Made by a program: the position numbers and the translations under genes. Under the pieces are notes generated by a model. That model did not search any database. It was given only the letters and a program-made list of their open reading frames with translations, and was not told where the DNA came from. Source: Methylobacterium sp. AMS5 (lineage in GTDB: Bacteria; Pseudomonadota; Alphaproteobacteria; Rhizobiales; Beijerinckiaceae). Taken from it: 64,000 bases of DNA. The stretch is taken from the NCBI RefSeq assembly GCF_001542815.1, contig NZ_CP006992.1, forward strand, positions 1,741,501-1,805,500, in the 5' to 3' direction. Positions 1 to 8,263 of the stretch are shown piece after piece (the first letter of the stretch is position 1; every line of letters starts with the position of its first letter).

Positions 1-579
1 GTCAACGGCTTCCTCCTCGGCGCGCGCAGCGTCGACCCGTCCATCACCCTGCAGGTGATCTTCACCGGCGAATGGTCGCTCGCGGTCAAGGAGGCGGAGG
101 CGACCAACGCGCTCATCGACGGGGGCGCCGACGTGATCACCTGCCACGTCGACGGCCCCAAGGTCGTGGTCGAGACCGCCGCGCGGCGCGGGGCCTTCGT
201 CTGCGGCTACCACGCCGACCAGTCGGCGCTCGCCAAGGACAAGTACCTGACCGGCGCCGAGTGGAACTGGGCCTCGATCTACAAGGGCTTCGTCGCCGAC
301 ATGCAGGCGGGCAAGGCGCCCCCGAACTTCGTGCGCGGCGGCCTGCCGGACGGATTCGTGAAGATGAGCCCCTACGGGCCCGCGGTGTCCGAGGCGGCAC
401 GCCGCAACGCCGACGCGGTCAAGGCCGAGATGATGAAGGGCGGCTTCGCCATCATCAGGGGCCCGCTCAAGGACAACAAGGGCAACGAGATCGCCGGCCC
501 CGGCACGGCCCTGGCCGAGAACGCGATCGAGCTGGAGAAGACCAACTACCTCGTCGAGGGTGTGAAGGGCTCGGCCTGA
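1..579 (+). CDS. BMP-family ABC transporter substrate-binding protein (3' part only)
   Basis: The window opens inside this gene; the reading frame is open from base 1 and ends with TGA at 577-579, so only the C-terminal 192 residues are seen. It belongs to the BMP/PnrA family of periplasmic binding proteins that feed ABC importers of nucleosides and related compounds. The segment V-N-G-F-L-L-G-A-R-S followed by an acidic stretch and G-G-A-D-V-I-T closely parallels the intact BMP protein at 6567-7640 (V-S-G-I-N-A-F-M-L-G-A-Q-S ... G-A-D-I-L-T), which anchors the family call. Two permease genes follow, so it is the first visible gene of an importer operon. The exact ligand cannot be read from the sequence; the amidase neighbours suggest a nitrogen-rich small molecule. 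Confidence 0.9.
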   Translation, partial: VNGFLLGARSVDPSITLQVIFTGEWSLAVKEAEATNALIDGGADVITCHVDGPKVVVETAARRGAFVCGYHADQSALAKDKYLTGAEWNWASIYKGFVADMQAGKAPPNFVRGGLPDGFVKMSPYGPAVSEAARRNADAVKAEMMKGGFAIIRGPLKDNKGNEIAGPGTALAENAIELEKTNYLVEGVKGSA

Positions 580-683
580 TGCGGCCCCCGCCGTCGCGCG
601 GTGCGGGCGAGCCTGCGCATCGGGGTGGGGCGGTGAGGACGGCCTGGCACGGTTTCTGCCGCTCGGCGGGCGAGGACTGAGCG

Positions 684-1841
684 ATGGCCGCTGACACCAC
701 CGCCCCTGCACGGCCGCTCGTGGAGAGCACCGTGAGCAGCCCGGACCATCCGCCGGCCTCGCTCCAGGCCCGGGCCTGGCTCGCGCGCCGGGCCGAGGCC
801 CTGGCGATCCCGATCGGAGCGGTCATCGCCGGCTTCCTGCTGTTCTCCCTCTTCCTCCTCGCCCTCGGAAAGAGCCCGCTCGCTTTCCTCGACCTCGTCT
901 GGCGCGGCGGCTTCGGCTCGCCCTTCGCCCTTCAGAACAGCCTGCAGCGTGCCGCGCCCCTGCTGCTCGCCGCGCTCTGCGTGGCTCTGCCCGCCCGGCT
1001 CGGACTCGTGGTGATCGGCGGCGAGGGCGCGATCGTGCTGGGAGGCGTCGCCGCGGCGGCTGCGGCGCAGCCGCTCCAGGGTTTTCCACCGATGCTCGCG
1101 GTGCCGCTGATGGCACTCGCCGCGGCAGGGGCCGGGGCGGCCTGGATCGGCGCCGTCGGCGCGCTGCGCGCCTATCGCGGCGTCAACGAGACCATCGCGA
1201 GCCTGCTGATGTCCTACATCGCGATCGCGCTCTCGAACCACCTGATCGAGGGCCTGCTGCGCGACGCCGGCAGCCTCAACAAGCCCTCCACCTGGCCGAT
1301 CGGCGAGGCGTTCGCTGTCGGCCCCATGCCGGGCCTGGAGGTTCACTGGGGCCTCGGCATCGGCATTCTCGCCTGCCTGGCCGCCTACGGGCTGACCGAG
1401 CGCACCACGATCGGCTTCGCCGCGCGCATCGCGGGCGGCAACGTGCGGGCCGCGCAGATTCAGGGATTGCCGGTCGGGCGGCTCGTCGTCGGCTTCACCG
1501 CGCTCGGCGGCGCCTGCGCGGCGCTGGCCGGCTTCTTCGAGGTCGCGGCGGTGCACGGCAACGCCAACGCCTCGCTCAATGCGGGCTTCGGCTATACCGG
1601 CATCCTCGTCGCCTTCCTCGCCCGCCACAATCCCCTGGCGATCCTGCCCGTGGCCTTCCTGCTCGGCGGCATCGAAGCCTCGAACGGGCTGATCCAGCGC
1701 CGGATGCAGCTGCCCGACGCCACGGTCCTCGTGCTCGAAGGGCTGCTCTTCCTCGTCGTGCTCGTCAGCGAGACGCTCTACGGGCGCTTCAAGCTGTTCA
1801 GCCCGCATCTCTGGGCCGAGAAGCGCGGAGCGGCGTCGTGA
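684..1841 (+). CDS. ABC transporter permease (BMP/nucleoside-type), first subunit
   Basis: A 385-residue inner-membrane permease of the branched-chain/sugar/nucleoside class (BPD_transp_2; YufP/NupP-like). A proline- and alanine-rich cytoplasmic lead of about 45 residues precedes the first helix (V-I-A-G-F-L-L-F-S-L-F-L-L), followed by about eight to nine hydrophobic segments. The conserved cytoplasmic loop is visible as N-E-T-I-A-S-L-L-M-S-Y and, later, A-R-I-A-G-G-N-V-R-A-A. It lies 104 bp after the binding protein and 22 bp before a second permease; such importers normally use a heterodimer of two permeases with one fused ATPase, and all three are present here. The start at 684 is preceded by a GAGGAC-like ribosome site. 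Confidence 0.92.
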   Translation: MAADTTAPARPLVESTVSSPDHPPASLQARAWLARRAEALAIPIGAVIAGFLLFSLFLLALGKSPLAFLDLVWRGGFGSPFALQNSLQRAAPLLLAALCVALPARLGLVVIGGEGAIVLGGVAAAAAAQPLQGFPPMLAVPLMALAAAGAGAAWIGAVGALRAYRGVNETIASLLMSYIAIALSNHLIEGLLRDAGSLNKPSTWPIGEAFAVGPMPGLEVHWGLGIGILACLAAYGLTERTTIGFAARIAGGNVRAAQIQGLPVGRLVVGFTALGGACAALAGFFEVAAVHGNANASLNAGFGYTGILVAFLARHNPLAILPVAFLLGGIEASNGLIQRRMQLPDATVLVLEGLLFLVVLVSETLYGRFKLFSPHLWAEKRGAAS

Positions 1842-1863
1842 GAGCCGGTAGGGGGCCGACGGA

Positions 1864-2784
1864 ATGAGCGACGATCTCGGCCTGGGAACCGTGCTGCTCG
1901 CCGTGATCGGCGGGGCGATCCGCGTCTCGACGCCGTTCCTGTTCGTGAGCCTCGGCGAGACCATCACCGAGCGCTCGGGACGCATCAATCTCGGGCTGGA
2001 GGGCATCCTCGTCTTCGGGGCGATGTCGGCCTACGCCACCGCCGTGCTGAGCGGGAGCCCGTGGGCGGGCGTCGCGGTCGCGGGACTCGCGGGCGGCGCC
2101 TTCGGTGGGCTGCACGGCTTCATCTGCCGCTTTCCCCGCGTCAACGACGTGGCGATCGGCATCGCTCTGATGCTGTTCGGCTCGGGCCTCGCCTTCTTCC
2201 TCGGAAAGCCCTTCATCCAGCCCTCGGCCCCGCCGCTGCCGGCGATCCCCCTCGGCTTCTGGTCCGATCAGCCGCAGGTGCAGGCGGCGCTGCGCGTCAA
2301 CGTGCTGTTCCTGGCCGGTGCCGCGCTGGCGGTGTTCCTGTGGTGGGCCTTCCGCAACACGAAGGCCGGTTTGATCCTGCGCGTCGTCGGCGACAGCGCG
2401 GAGGCGGCGCGCGCCATGGGCTACGACGTCGACCGCGTGCGGCTTCTCGCGACCGCCGTCGGCGGCGTGCTCGCCGGGATCGGCGGCGCCTATCTCTCGC
2501 TCTACTATCCCGGCTCCTGGAACGAGGGCATCTCGTCCGGGCAGGGTCTGATGGCGGTGGCACTCGTCATCTTCGCCCGCTGGAATCCGCTCGCCTGCTT
2601 CGGGGCGGCCCTGATGTTCGGCGGCGCCGGGGCGCTCGGGCCGGCCCTGCAATCCGTCGGCATCTCGCAGGGCTACTACCTGTTCTACGCCGCGCCCTAC
2701 GTCCTCACCCTGGCGCTCCTGATCGCCACCTCCTCGCCGGACCGGGCGCTGACGGGCGCACCGGGCGAATTGTCCCTCAAGTAA
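1864..2784 (+). CDS. ABC transporter permease (BMP/nucleoside-type), second subunit
   Basis: A 306-residue permease of the same BPD_transp_2 class (YufQ/NupQ-like), partner of the preceding gene. Typical signatures are the N-terminal I-R-V-S-T-P-F-L-F-V-S-L-G-E-T-I-T-E-R-S-G segment, the N-L-G-L-E-G-I motif, and the cytoplasmic loop V-V-G-D-S-A-E-A-A-R-A-M-G-Y-D-V, which is the usual contact with the ATPase. It contains about eight membrane segments. The gene begins 22 bp after the first permease and ends 9 bp before the formamidase gene, so all are surely cotranscribed. Family membership is clear; substrate is inferred only from the neighbours. Confidence 0.93.
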   Translation: MSDDLGLGTVLLAVIGGAIRVSTPFLFVSLGETITERSGRINLGLEGILVFGAMSAYATAVLSGSPWAGVAVAGLAGGAFGGLHGFICRFPRVNDVAIGIALMLFGSGLAFFLGKPFIQPSAPPLPAIPLGFWSDQPQVQAALRVNVLFLAGAALAVFLWWAFRNTKAGLILRVVGDSAEAARAMGYDVDRVRLLATAVGGVLAGIGGAYLSLYYPGSWNEGISSGQGLMAVALVIFARWNPLACFGAALMFGGAGALGPALQSVGISQGYYLFYAAPYVLTLALLIATSSPDRALTGAPGELSLK

Positions 2785-2793
2785 GGTCGCCTC

Positions 2794-3822
2794 ATGAATG
2801 GTCTCGGTGGACTGAACAAATCCCCGAACGGCGTCGTCATCGGCCTCGTGCAGCTTCAATTGCCGACCATCGCCACGCGGGCCGACATCGCGGCACAGAC
2901 CGACCGCATCGTCGCGATGGTGGCCAAGGCCCGCGCAAATCTGGCGACGATGGATCTGGTCGTCTTTCCCGAATACGCGCTGCACGGCCTGTCGATGGAC
3001 ACCCGTCCCGAGATCCTGTGCACGCTCGACGGGCCCGAGGTTTCCGCCTTCAAGCGGGCCTGCCGCGACAACCGGATCTGGGGCTGCTTCTCGATCATGG
3101 AGGCCAACCCGAACGGCAACCCGTTCAATTCCGGCCTCATCATCGACGATACGGGCGAACTGAAGCTCTATTATCGCAAGATGCACCCCTGGGTGCCGGT
3201 GGAGCCCTGGGAGCCGGGCGATCTCGGCATCCCGGTGATCGAGGGGCCGAAGGGGGCCAAAATCGGCCTCATCATCTGCCACGACGGCATGTTCCCCGAG
3301 ATGGCGCGCGAATGCGCCTACAAGGGCGCCGAGATCATGATCCGCACGGCCGGCTACACCGCGCCGATCCGCGAATCCTGGCGCTTCACCAACCAGTCGA
3401 ACGCCTTCTGCAACCTGATGGTGACCGCCAACGTCTGCATGTGCGGTTCCGACGGCACCTTCGACTCGATGGGCGAGGGCATGATCGTCAACTTCGACGG
3501 CGCGATCATCGCCCACGGCACCACCGGCCGCGTCGACGAGATCATCACCGCCGAGGTGCGGCCGGATCTGGTGCGCGAGGCGCGGGCGCATTGGGGCGTC
3601 GAGAACAACATCTACCAGCTCGGCCACCGCGGCTACACGGCGGTGAAGGGCGGCGCGGGGGACTGCCCCTACACCTACATGCACGACCTCGCCGCCGGCC
3701 GTTACCGCCTGCCGTGGGAGAATGCGGTGCAGGTGACGGACGGCACGTCGTGCGGTTTCCCCGCCCCGACACGTGCCTATGGTGAAGACCCGACGACCCC
3801 GGCTCGGGAGGCGGCGGAATGA
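2794..3822 (+). CDS. amiF: Formamidase (AmiF, nitrilase superfamily)
   Basis: A 342-residue cytoplasmic amidohydrolase that hydrolyses formamide to formate and ammonia. It follows the Helicobacter pylori AmiF pattern along its length: the catalytic triad of the nitrilase fold is visible as Glu60 (F-P-E-Y), Lys129 (Y-R-K-M-H-P-W) and Cys162 (I-C-H-D-G-M). The AmiF hallmarks [23 protein letters not shown] and [12 protein letters not shown] are all there. The gene overlaps the next by four bases (ATGA at 3819-3822), indicating translational coupling with the amidohydrolase. Formate released here could enter the formate oxidation pathway expected in a methylotroph. The aliphatic amidase AmiE is a related alternative, but the overall match favours AmiF. 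Confidence 0.93.
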   Translation: MNGLGGLNKSPNGVVIGLVQLQLPTIATRADIAAQTDRIVAMVAKARANLATMDLVVFPEYALHGLSMDTRPEILCTLDGPEVSAFKRACRDNRIWGCFSIMEANPNGNPFNSGLIIDDTGELKLYYRKMHPWVPVEPWEPGDLGIPVIEGPKGAKIGLIICHDGMFPEMARECAYKGAEIMIRTAGYTAPIRESWRFTNQSNAFCNLMVTANVCMCGSDGTFDSMGEGMIVNFDGAIIAHGTTGRVDEIITAEVRPDLVREARAHWGVENNIYQLGHRGYTAVKGGAGDCPYTYMHDLAAGRYRLPWENAVQVTDGTSCGFPAPTRAYGEDPTTPAREAAE

Positions 3823-4538
3823 GCGTCATCCCCTTCCCCTCCACCGATGCGAGCGACGGGGGACGCTTCGTCGCCGCCGAGCCCTATCCCTGGCCCTATG
3901 ACGGCTCGCTCGATCCGAAGACCACGGCGCTCGTCATCATCGACATGCAGACCGACTTCTGCGGCAAGGGCGGCTACGTCGACGCCATGGGCTACGACCT
4001 CGCCCTGACCCGCGCGCCGATCGAGCCGATCGGGCAACTCCTCGCCGCCGCGCGGAAGGGCGGCTACCCCGTGATCCACACCCGCGAGGGCCATCGGCCG
4101 GATCTCGCGGATCTTCCCGCCAACAAGCGCTGGCGCTCGCGCCGGATCGGGGCCGGCATCGGCGATCCCGGCCCCTGCGGGCGGGTGCTGGTGCGCGGCG
4201 AGCCGGGCTGGGAGATCATCCCGGAACTGGCGCCGCTGCCGGGCGAGATCGTCATCGACAAGCCGGGCAAGGGCTCGTTCTGCGCCACCGACCTCGAACT
4301 GATCCTGACGACGCGGGGCATCCGCAACCTGATCCTGACCGGCATCACCACCGATGTCTGCGTCCACACCACGATGCGCGAGGCCAACGACCGCGGCTTC
4401 GAATGCGTGATCGTCTCCGACGGCACCGCCGCGACCGACCGCGGCAACCACGAGGCGGCCCTGAAGATGGTGACGATGCAGGGCGGCGTGTTCGGCGCGG
4501 TCGCCTCCTCCGCGGCGATCCTCGCGGCGATGGGCTGA
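3819..4538 (+). CDS. Isochorismatase-family cysteine amidohydrolase (biuret hydrolase-like)
   Basis: A 239-residue isochorismatase-fold hydrolase. The Asp-Lys-Cys catalytic triad is visible as Asp42 (V-I-I-D-M-Q), Lys148 ([10 protein letters not shown]) and Cys181 (T-T-D-V-C-V-H). The [11 protein letters not shown] motif and the overall length resemble the biuret amidohydrolases of rhizobia, and it is also related to RutB (present at 20471-21217). It is fused into the operon by a four-base overlap with formamidase. A substrate such as biuret, a ureido compound or another N-carbamoyl amide is plausible; I cannot choose. The pairing with formamidase and a dedicated importer suggests stepwise release of ammonia from one imported compound. 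Confidence 0.85.
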   Translation: MSVIPFPSTDASDGGRFVAAEPYPWPYDGSLDPKTTALVIIDMQTDFCGKGGYVDAMGYDLALTRAPIEPIGQLLAAARKGGYPVIHTREGHRPDLADLPANKRWRSRRIGAGIGDPGPCGRVLVRGEPGWEIIPELAPLPGEIVIDKPGKGSFCATDLELILTTRGIRNLILTGITTDVCVHTTMREANDRGFECVIVSDGTAATDRGNHEAALKMVTMQGGVFGAVASSAAILAAMG

Positions 4539-4545
4539 GGCCGCC

Positions 4546-6090
4546 ATGGCGAGTGCTGCCTCCCTCTCCGGCGCCCTCGGCGTCGAGACCATCGGCATGA
4601 CGAAGCGCTTCGGCGACTTCACCGCCCTCGACGACGTCTCGATGAAGATCGAGGCCGGCGGCTTCCACGCCCTGCTCGGCGAGAACGGGGCGGGCAAATC
4701 GACCTTCGTCAAATGCGTGATGGGCTTCTACGCACCGACCGCCGGCTCCGTCCTCGTCGATGGCCGCGAGGCCGAGATCACGGGGCCGAAGGGCGCGCAA
4801 GGGCGCGGCCTCGGCATGGTCTACCAGCATTTCACGCTGGTGCCCTCGTTGACCGGCGCCGAGAACCTCGTCATCGGCCGGGCCGACGCCCCCGCCATCC
4901 TCGATTGGAAGGCCGAGCGCGCAGCTTTGGCCGACTTCATGGCCCGGATGCCGTTCCGGTTGAACCTCGACCGGCCGGTGGCGGAACTCGCGGCGGGCGA
5001 GCGGCAGAAGCTCGAGATCGTCAAGCAGCTCTACCTCAAGGCCCGGTTCCTGATCCTCGACGAGCCGACCTCCGTGCTGACGCCGGCCGAGGCCGAGGAG
5101 GTGCTGGGCCTGCTGCGCGGCATGGCCGATGCGGGCGCGCTCACGGTGCTGATGATCAGCCACAAGTTCCGCGAGGTCGAAGCCTTCGCCCGCACGCTCA
5201 GCGTCCTGCGGCGCGGGCGGCTCGTCGGCGGCGGCGCGGTCGGCGCGCTCTCGCGGGACGACATGGCGGCGATGATGGTGGGCGAGCGCACCGTGCGGAC
5301 GGTCGCCGCGCGGGTCGGCGAACCCGACCCGGAGCGCGAGATCCTGCGGGTGGACGGCCTGACCGCCACCGATGTCTCCGGCCTGCGGCGGATCGATGTC
5401 GCGGATCTGCGCGTGCGCGCCCACGAGATCGTCGGCATCGCCGGCGTTTCCGGCAACGGGCAGAAGGAGCTCGCCGACGTGCTCGGCGGCCAGATCCGCG
5501 CGACGGGTGGGCGCGTGACAGTGCAGGGCGAGCCCTATCGCGGCACGCGGGCGCAGAGCCGTCGGCAGCGGGTGCGCTTCATTCCCGAAGAGCCCCTGCG
5601 CAACGCCTGCGCGCCGCGGATGTCGGTGGCCGAAAATCTCGCCTTCCGCGCCTTCGACCGGCGCGGCGACGATCCCGCCGGTGCCCCGACCCTCTGGCTC
5701 GACCGACGCGCCATGAGCCGACGGGCGAAGGATTTGATCGCCCGCTTCAAGGTCAAGACCGCCTCCTCGGAGGCGCCGATCGCCACGCTGTCGGGTGGCA
5801 ACGTGCAGCGCGCCGTGCTCGCGCGCGAACTCACCGACCCGGTCGACCTCCTGATCGTCGTCAATCCGTGCTTCGGCCTCGATTTCGCGGCGGTCGCCGA
5901 GATCCGCTCCCGCATCGTGGCGGCGCGCAACGCCGGCGCCGCCGTGCTGCTGATCAGCGAGGATCTCGACGAGATTCTGGAACTGTCGGACCGCGTCTGC
6001 GTGATGTCGGACGGACGCCTCGTCTACGAAACGCCCGCCGCGGCGGCCGAGGCCGGGGTGATCGGCCGCCACATGGCGGGGCATCACTAG
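4546..6090 (+). CDS. ABC transporter ATP-binding protein, double nucleotide-binding domain
   Basis: A 514-residue ATPase with two fused ABC domains, as in the sugar/nucleoside importers (RbsA/YufO type). First domain: Walker A G-E-N-G-A-G-K-S-T, Walker B F-L-I-L-D-E-P-T-S and a signature reading A-A-G-E-R-Q-K rather than L-S-G-G-Q. Second domain: the Walker A position is degenerate (G-V-S-G-N-G-Q-K-E-L), the signature is canonical (L-S-G-G-N-V-Q-R) and the Walker B reads L-L-I-V-V-N-P-C-F-G-L-D, lacking the catalytic Glu. This asymmetry (one active and one degenerate site) is normal for the family. It starts 8 bp after the amidohydrolase and completes the transporter. Confidence 0.95.
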   Translation: MASAASLSGALGVETIGMTKRFGDFTALDDVSMKIEAGGFHALLGENGAGKSTFVKCVMGFYAPTAGSVLVDGREAEITGPKGAQGRGLGMVYQHFTLVPSLTGAENLVIGRADAPAILDWKAERAALADFMARMPFRLNLDRPVAELAAGERQKLEIVKQLYLKARFLILDEPTSVLTPAEAEEVLGLLRGMADAGALTVLMISHKFREVEAFARTLSVLRRGRLVGGGAVGALSRDDMAAMMVGERTVRTVAARVGEPDPEREILRVDGLTATDVSGLRRIDVADLRVRAHEIVGIAGVSGNGQKELADVLGGQIRATGGRVTVQGEPYRGTRAQSRRQRVRFIPEEPLRNACAPRMSVAENLAFRAFDRRGDDPAGAPTLWLDRRAMSRRAKDLIARFKVKTASSEAPIATLSGGNVQRAVLARELTDPVDLLIVVNPCFGLDFAAVAEIRSRIVAARNAGAAVLLISEDLDEILELSDRVCVMSDGRLVYETPAAAAEAGVIGRHMAGHH

Positions 6091-6566
6091 GTCGGGGACT
6101 GCTTCAGGTTCACGGGGTCAAACCTTGATCCGCTTGGTGAGCATTACAGTTGCGTTCGATGACGGTTTGGTTGGGAGTTTGCCGTGTCGGGCGGCTGGCG
6201 CTGTCGCCGTCGTTTTGCGCCGGAGGCACGGGGTTTGAGGTGCGCTTGGCGCGCGGCCGCCTGATGCGCTCGTTCGCCAGGGCGACGATGCGATGACATG
6301 GGCGGGCTGGATGCGCCGTCTCAGGGGACGCTGCCCGGCAGCGCCGGATCGGCATGGCTTTGACGCCAGACCGGCGCATCGATCCCCATGCCCAAAAACC
6401 GGCCGAACCGCTGATTGTCATCGATCGGCTCCATCGGCATCCGCTCAGCGCTTCCCGCTCCCGCGGCCTGTCCTGGCCCTGGTCTTGCTCTGAAATCCCC
6501 TCGGGCGCCCATGCGCAGCGCCGGCAAGCCGCGGCGGGCAACGCCGTCGAAAAGGGGCAGACATTC
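6091..6566. other. Gene-free spacer between ATPase and second BMP gene
   Basis: About 476 bp with no convincing gene. The base composition is slightly less GC-rich and the frames on both strands have no recognisable protein, although the in-frame extension upstream of the BMP gene stays open from 6354. The interruption of an otherwise tight operon by this spacer suggests an inserted or decayed element, or that the second binding protein has its own promoter. I could not identify insertion-sequence ends. Confidence 0.5.
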
Positions 6567-7640
6567 ATGATGGGCAGCATCGTCACGCGCGTGGCCGGGG
6601 CACTTCTGTGCGCGGCCGTCGCGGCGGCTCCGGTGCGGGCGGCGGACAAGCTCAAGGTGGGCTTCGTCTATGTCGGCCCGGTCGCCGATTACGGCTATTC
6701 CTACCAGCACGACCTCAGCCGCAAGGCGCTCGCCGAAGCGCTGCCCGGCCAGGTCGAGACGACCTTCCTCGAGAACGTGCCCGAGGCCGACAGCGAGCGC
6801 TCGATCGAGAAGCTCGCCCGCTCGGGCGCCGGCCTGATCTTCACGACCTCCTTCGGCTTCATGGAGCCGACCCTGAAGGTCGCCAAGAAGTTCCCCAAGG
6901 TGAAGTTCGCCCACGCCACCGGCTACAAGCGGGCCGATAACGTCTCGACCTACTCGGCCCGCTTCTACGAGGGCCGCTACATCTGCGGGAAGATCGCCGG
7001 CAAGCTGTCGAAGTCGGGCACCGTCGGCTACATCGCCTCCTTCCCGATCCCCGAAGTCGTGAGCGGCATCAACGCCTTCATGCTCGGCGCGCAATCGGTC
7101 AACCCGGACATCAAGATCAAGATCGTCTGGGTGAACACGTGGTTTGACCCCGGCAAGGAGGCGGAGGCCGCCAAGGCGCTCCTGGCCCAAGGCGCCGACA
7201 TCCTGACCCAGCACACCGATTCCGCCGCGCCGTTGCAGGAGGCGGAGAAGGCCGGCAAGCTCGCCTTCGGCCAATCCTCCGACCAGTACCGCTTCGCCCC
7301 CAAGGCGCAGCTCACCTCGATCGTCGACGATTGGAACGGCTACGTCATCGCGCAGACCAAGGCCGTTCTCGACGGCACGTGGAAGAGCGGGGACACCTGG
7401 GCCGGCATCAAGGACGGCATAGTCGTGCTGGCACCCTTCACCAACATGCCCGACGACGTGAAGGCGCTGGCCGAGGAGACCAAGAAGGGGATCGTCGAGG
7501 GCAGGATTCACCCCTTCCAGGGGCCGGTGCTCAAGCAGGACGGCTCGGTCGCGGTGAAGGAGGGCGATCAGGCCCCCGATCCGATGATCCTCGGCATGAA
7601 CTGGTATGTGAAGGGGATCGACGACCGGCTGACGCAGTAG
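6567..7640 (+). CDS. BMP-family ABC transporter substrate-binding protein
   Basis: A periplasmic binding protein of about 357 residues. The frame is open further upstream, but I choose ATG 6567 (or 6570) because it follows an AAAGGGGCAG ribosome site and begins a clean Sec signal peptide (M-M-G-S-I-V-T-R-V-A-G-A-L-L-C-A-A-V-A-A-A-P-V-R-A). The mature part starts A-D-K-L-K-V-G-F-V-Y-V-G-P-V and has the BMP family pattern: G-Y-S-Y-Q-H-D, a Y-x-G-R-Y-I-C-G-K-I-A-G motif, and the G-A-D-I-L-T-Q-H-T-D hinge region. It is related to the truncated protein at the window start, so the importer has two binding proteins. A strong terminator follows at 7667. Ligand unknown; purine-like or amide-bearing compounds are the best guess from context. 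Confidence 0.93.
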   Translation: MMGSIVTRVAGALLCAAVAAAPVRAADKLKVGFVYVGPVADYGYSYQHDLSRKALAEALPGQVETTFLENVPEADSERSIEKLARSGAGLIFTTSFGFMEPTLKVAKKFPKVKFAHATGYKRADNVSTYSARFYEGRYICGKIAGKLSKSGTVGYIASFPIPEVVSGINAFMLGAQSVNPDIKIKIVWVNTWFDPGKEAEAAKALLAQGADILTQHTDSAAPLQEAEKAGKLAFGQSSDQYRFAPKAQLTSIVDDWNGYVIAQTKAVLDGTWKSGDTWAGIKDGIVVLAPFTNMPDDVKALAEETKKGIVEGRIHPFQGPVLKQDGSVAVKEGDQAPDPMILGMNWYVKGIDDRLTQ

Positions 7641-7666
7641 AAGCGGGCGCAAATCCCTGAAAAAGG

Positions 7667-7706
7667 AGGCGCCGCCGGGGCGATCCGGCGGCGCCTCTTC
7701 GCGTTT
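7667..7706 (+). terminator. Rho-independent terminator after the BMP operon
   Basis: A perfect 12-bp stem (7667-7678 with 7685-7696) around a six-base loop is followed by a T-rich run (CTTCGCGTTT). It ends the plus-strand operon and, read on the other strand, also lies just past the end of the small minus-strand gene at 7716. Confidence 0.85.
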
Positions 7707-7715
7707 CGATGCCCG

Positions 7716-7985
7716 TCAGGGACGCGGCCGGGGCGGCAGACGGCGCTCCTCGGCCGGGGGCGGGGCCGTCTCCACCGGCACGCCGGTGCCGGGTGCGGCC
7801 GGGATCGCCTCGCCCGAGCGGAACGCCTCCCGCTCGTTCGGGAGGGCGGCTGCCCCTTCCGTGCCGCCCGGGGCGGTCGCTCCCGGGCTGCCGGCCGGGG
7901 CACCGGTGGATCCCTGGGCGAAGGCGGCACCGCCCAGGCCCGCGAGGACGCCCAGGGCGAGCGTGGCTGTCGTAATGAGACGCAT
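7716..7985 (-). CDS. Small secreted protein, T-A-P-G-G family
   Basis: An 89-residue protein starting at M-R-L-I-T-T-A-T-L-A-L-G with a clear Sec signal peptide ending near A-F-A-Q. The mature part is rich in Pro, Ala and Gly, carries A-T-A-P-G-G and E-R-E-A-F-R-S-G-E, and ends in P-P-R-P-R-P. It shares the T-A-P-G-G motif with the proteins at 8057, 9033 and 9560. No enzymatic motif is visible. The function is unknown; a periplasmic or exported location is inferred from the signal peptide. The terminator at 7667-7706 lies directly downstream. Confidence 0.7.
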   Translation of the reverse strand: MRLITTATLALGVLAGLGGAAFAQGSTGAPAGSPGATAPGGTEGAAALPNEREAFRSGEAIPAAPGTGVPVETAPPPAEERRLPPRPRP

Positions 7986-8056
7986 GGGACGGACTTTCCG
8001 GTTGCGGAGGCGGGAGCGGGCGATGTCGCCGGGCGGCAGGACCCTTGGGATGCGCC

Positions 8057-8263
8057 TCACCGATGACGCTTCCGGTGCGAACGGGCGGTCTTTCCGCGCC
8101 GTCCGCCCGGAGCGGTGACGCGCGATTGGCCGGCCGAGGGCGTCACCGTGCCCTGCGCACGGGCACCAGGGGCGGTGACGACGCCGCTGCCGAGGCAGAA
8201 GGCTGCAACGAACCAAGCGAGGAGGGGCAGGCCGAGGCCGAGAAAGGTCCGTCTCACGCGCAT
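8057..8263 (-). CDS. Small secreted or anchored basic protein, T-A-P-G-G family
   Basis: A 68-residue product (start ATG at 8263). A basic N-terminus (M-R-V-R-R-T) precedes a hydrophobic helix (L-L-A-W-F-V-A-A-F-C-L-G) and a possible signal-peptidase site A-R-A-Q. The mature remainder is about 32 residues with V-T-A-P-G-G-R-R-G-K and a very basic end (R-S-H-R-K-R-H-R). It is encoded 71 bp upstream of the 7716 gene on the same strand, so the two may form an operon. Function unknown; the basic tail would suit binding to DNA, phosphate or cell-surface polymers, which is only inference. Confidence 0.6.
   Translation of the reverse strand: MRVRRTFLGLGLPLLAWFVAAFCLGSGVVTAPGARAQGTVTPSAGQSRVTAPGGRRGKTARSHRKRHR

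Noticed and set aside
546..3844. Long minus-strand open frames under the permease and formamidase genes
   Set aside because: They are Arg/Gly/Asp/His-rich antisense frames of GC-rich genes with no family features.
6110..6655. Decayed transposase in the minus strand of the BMP spacer
   Set aside because: I could not match any transposase motif or find terminal inverted repeats.
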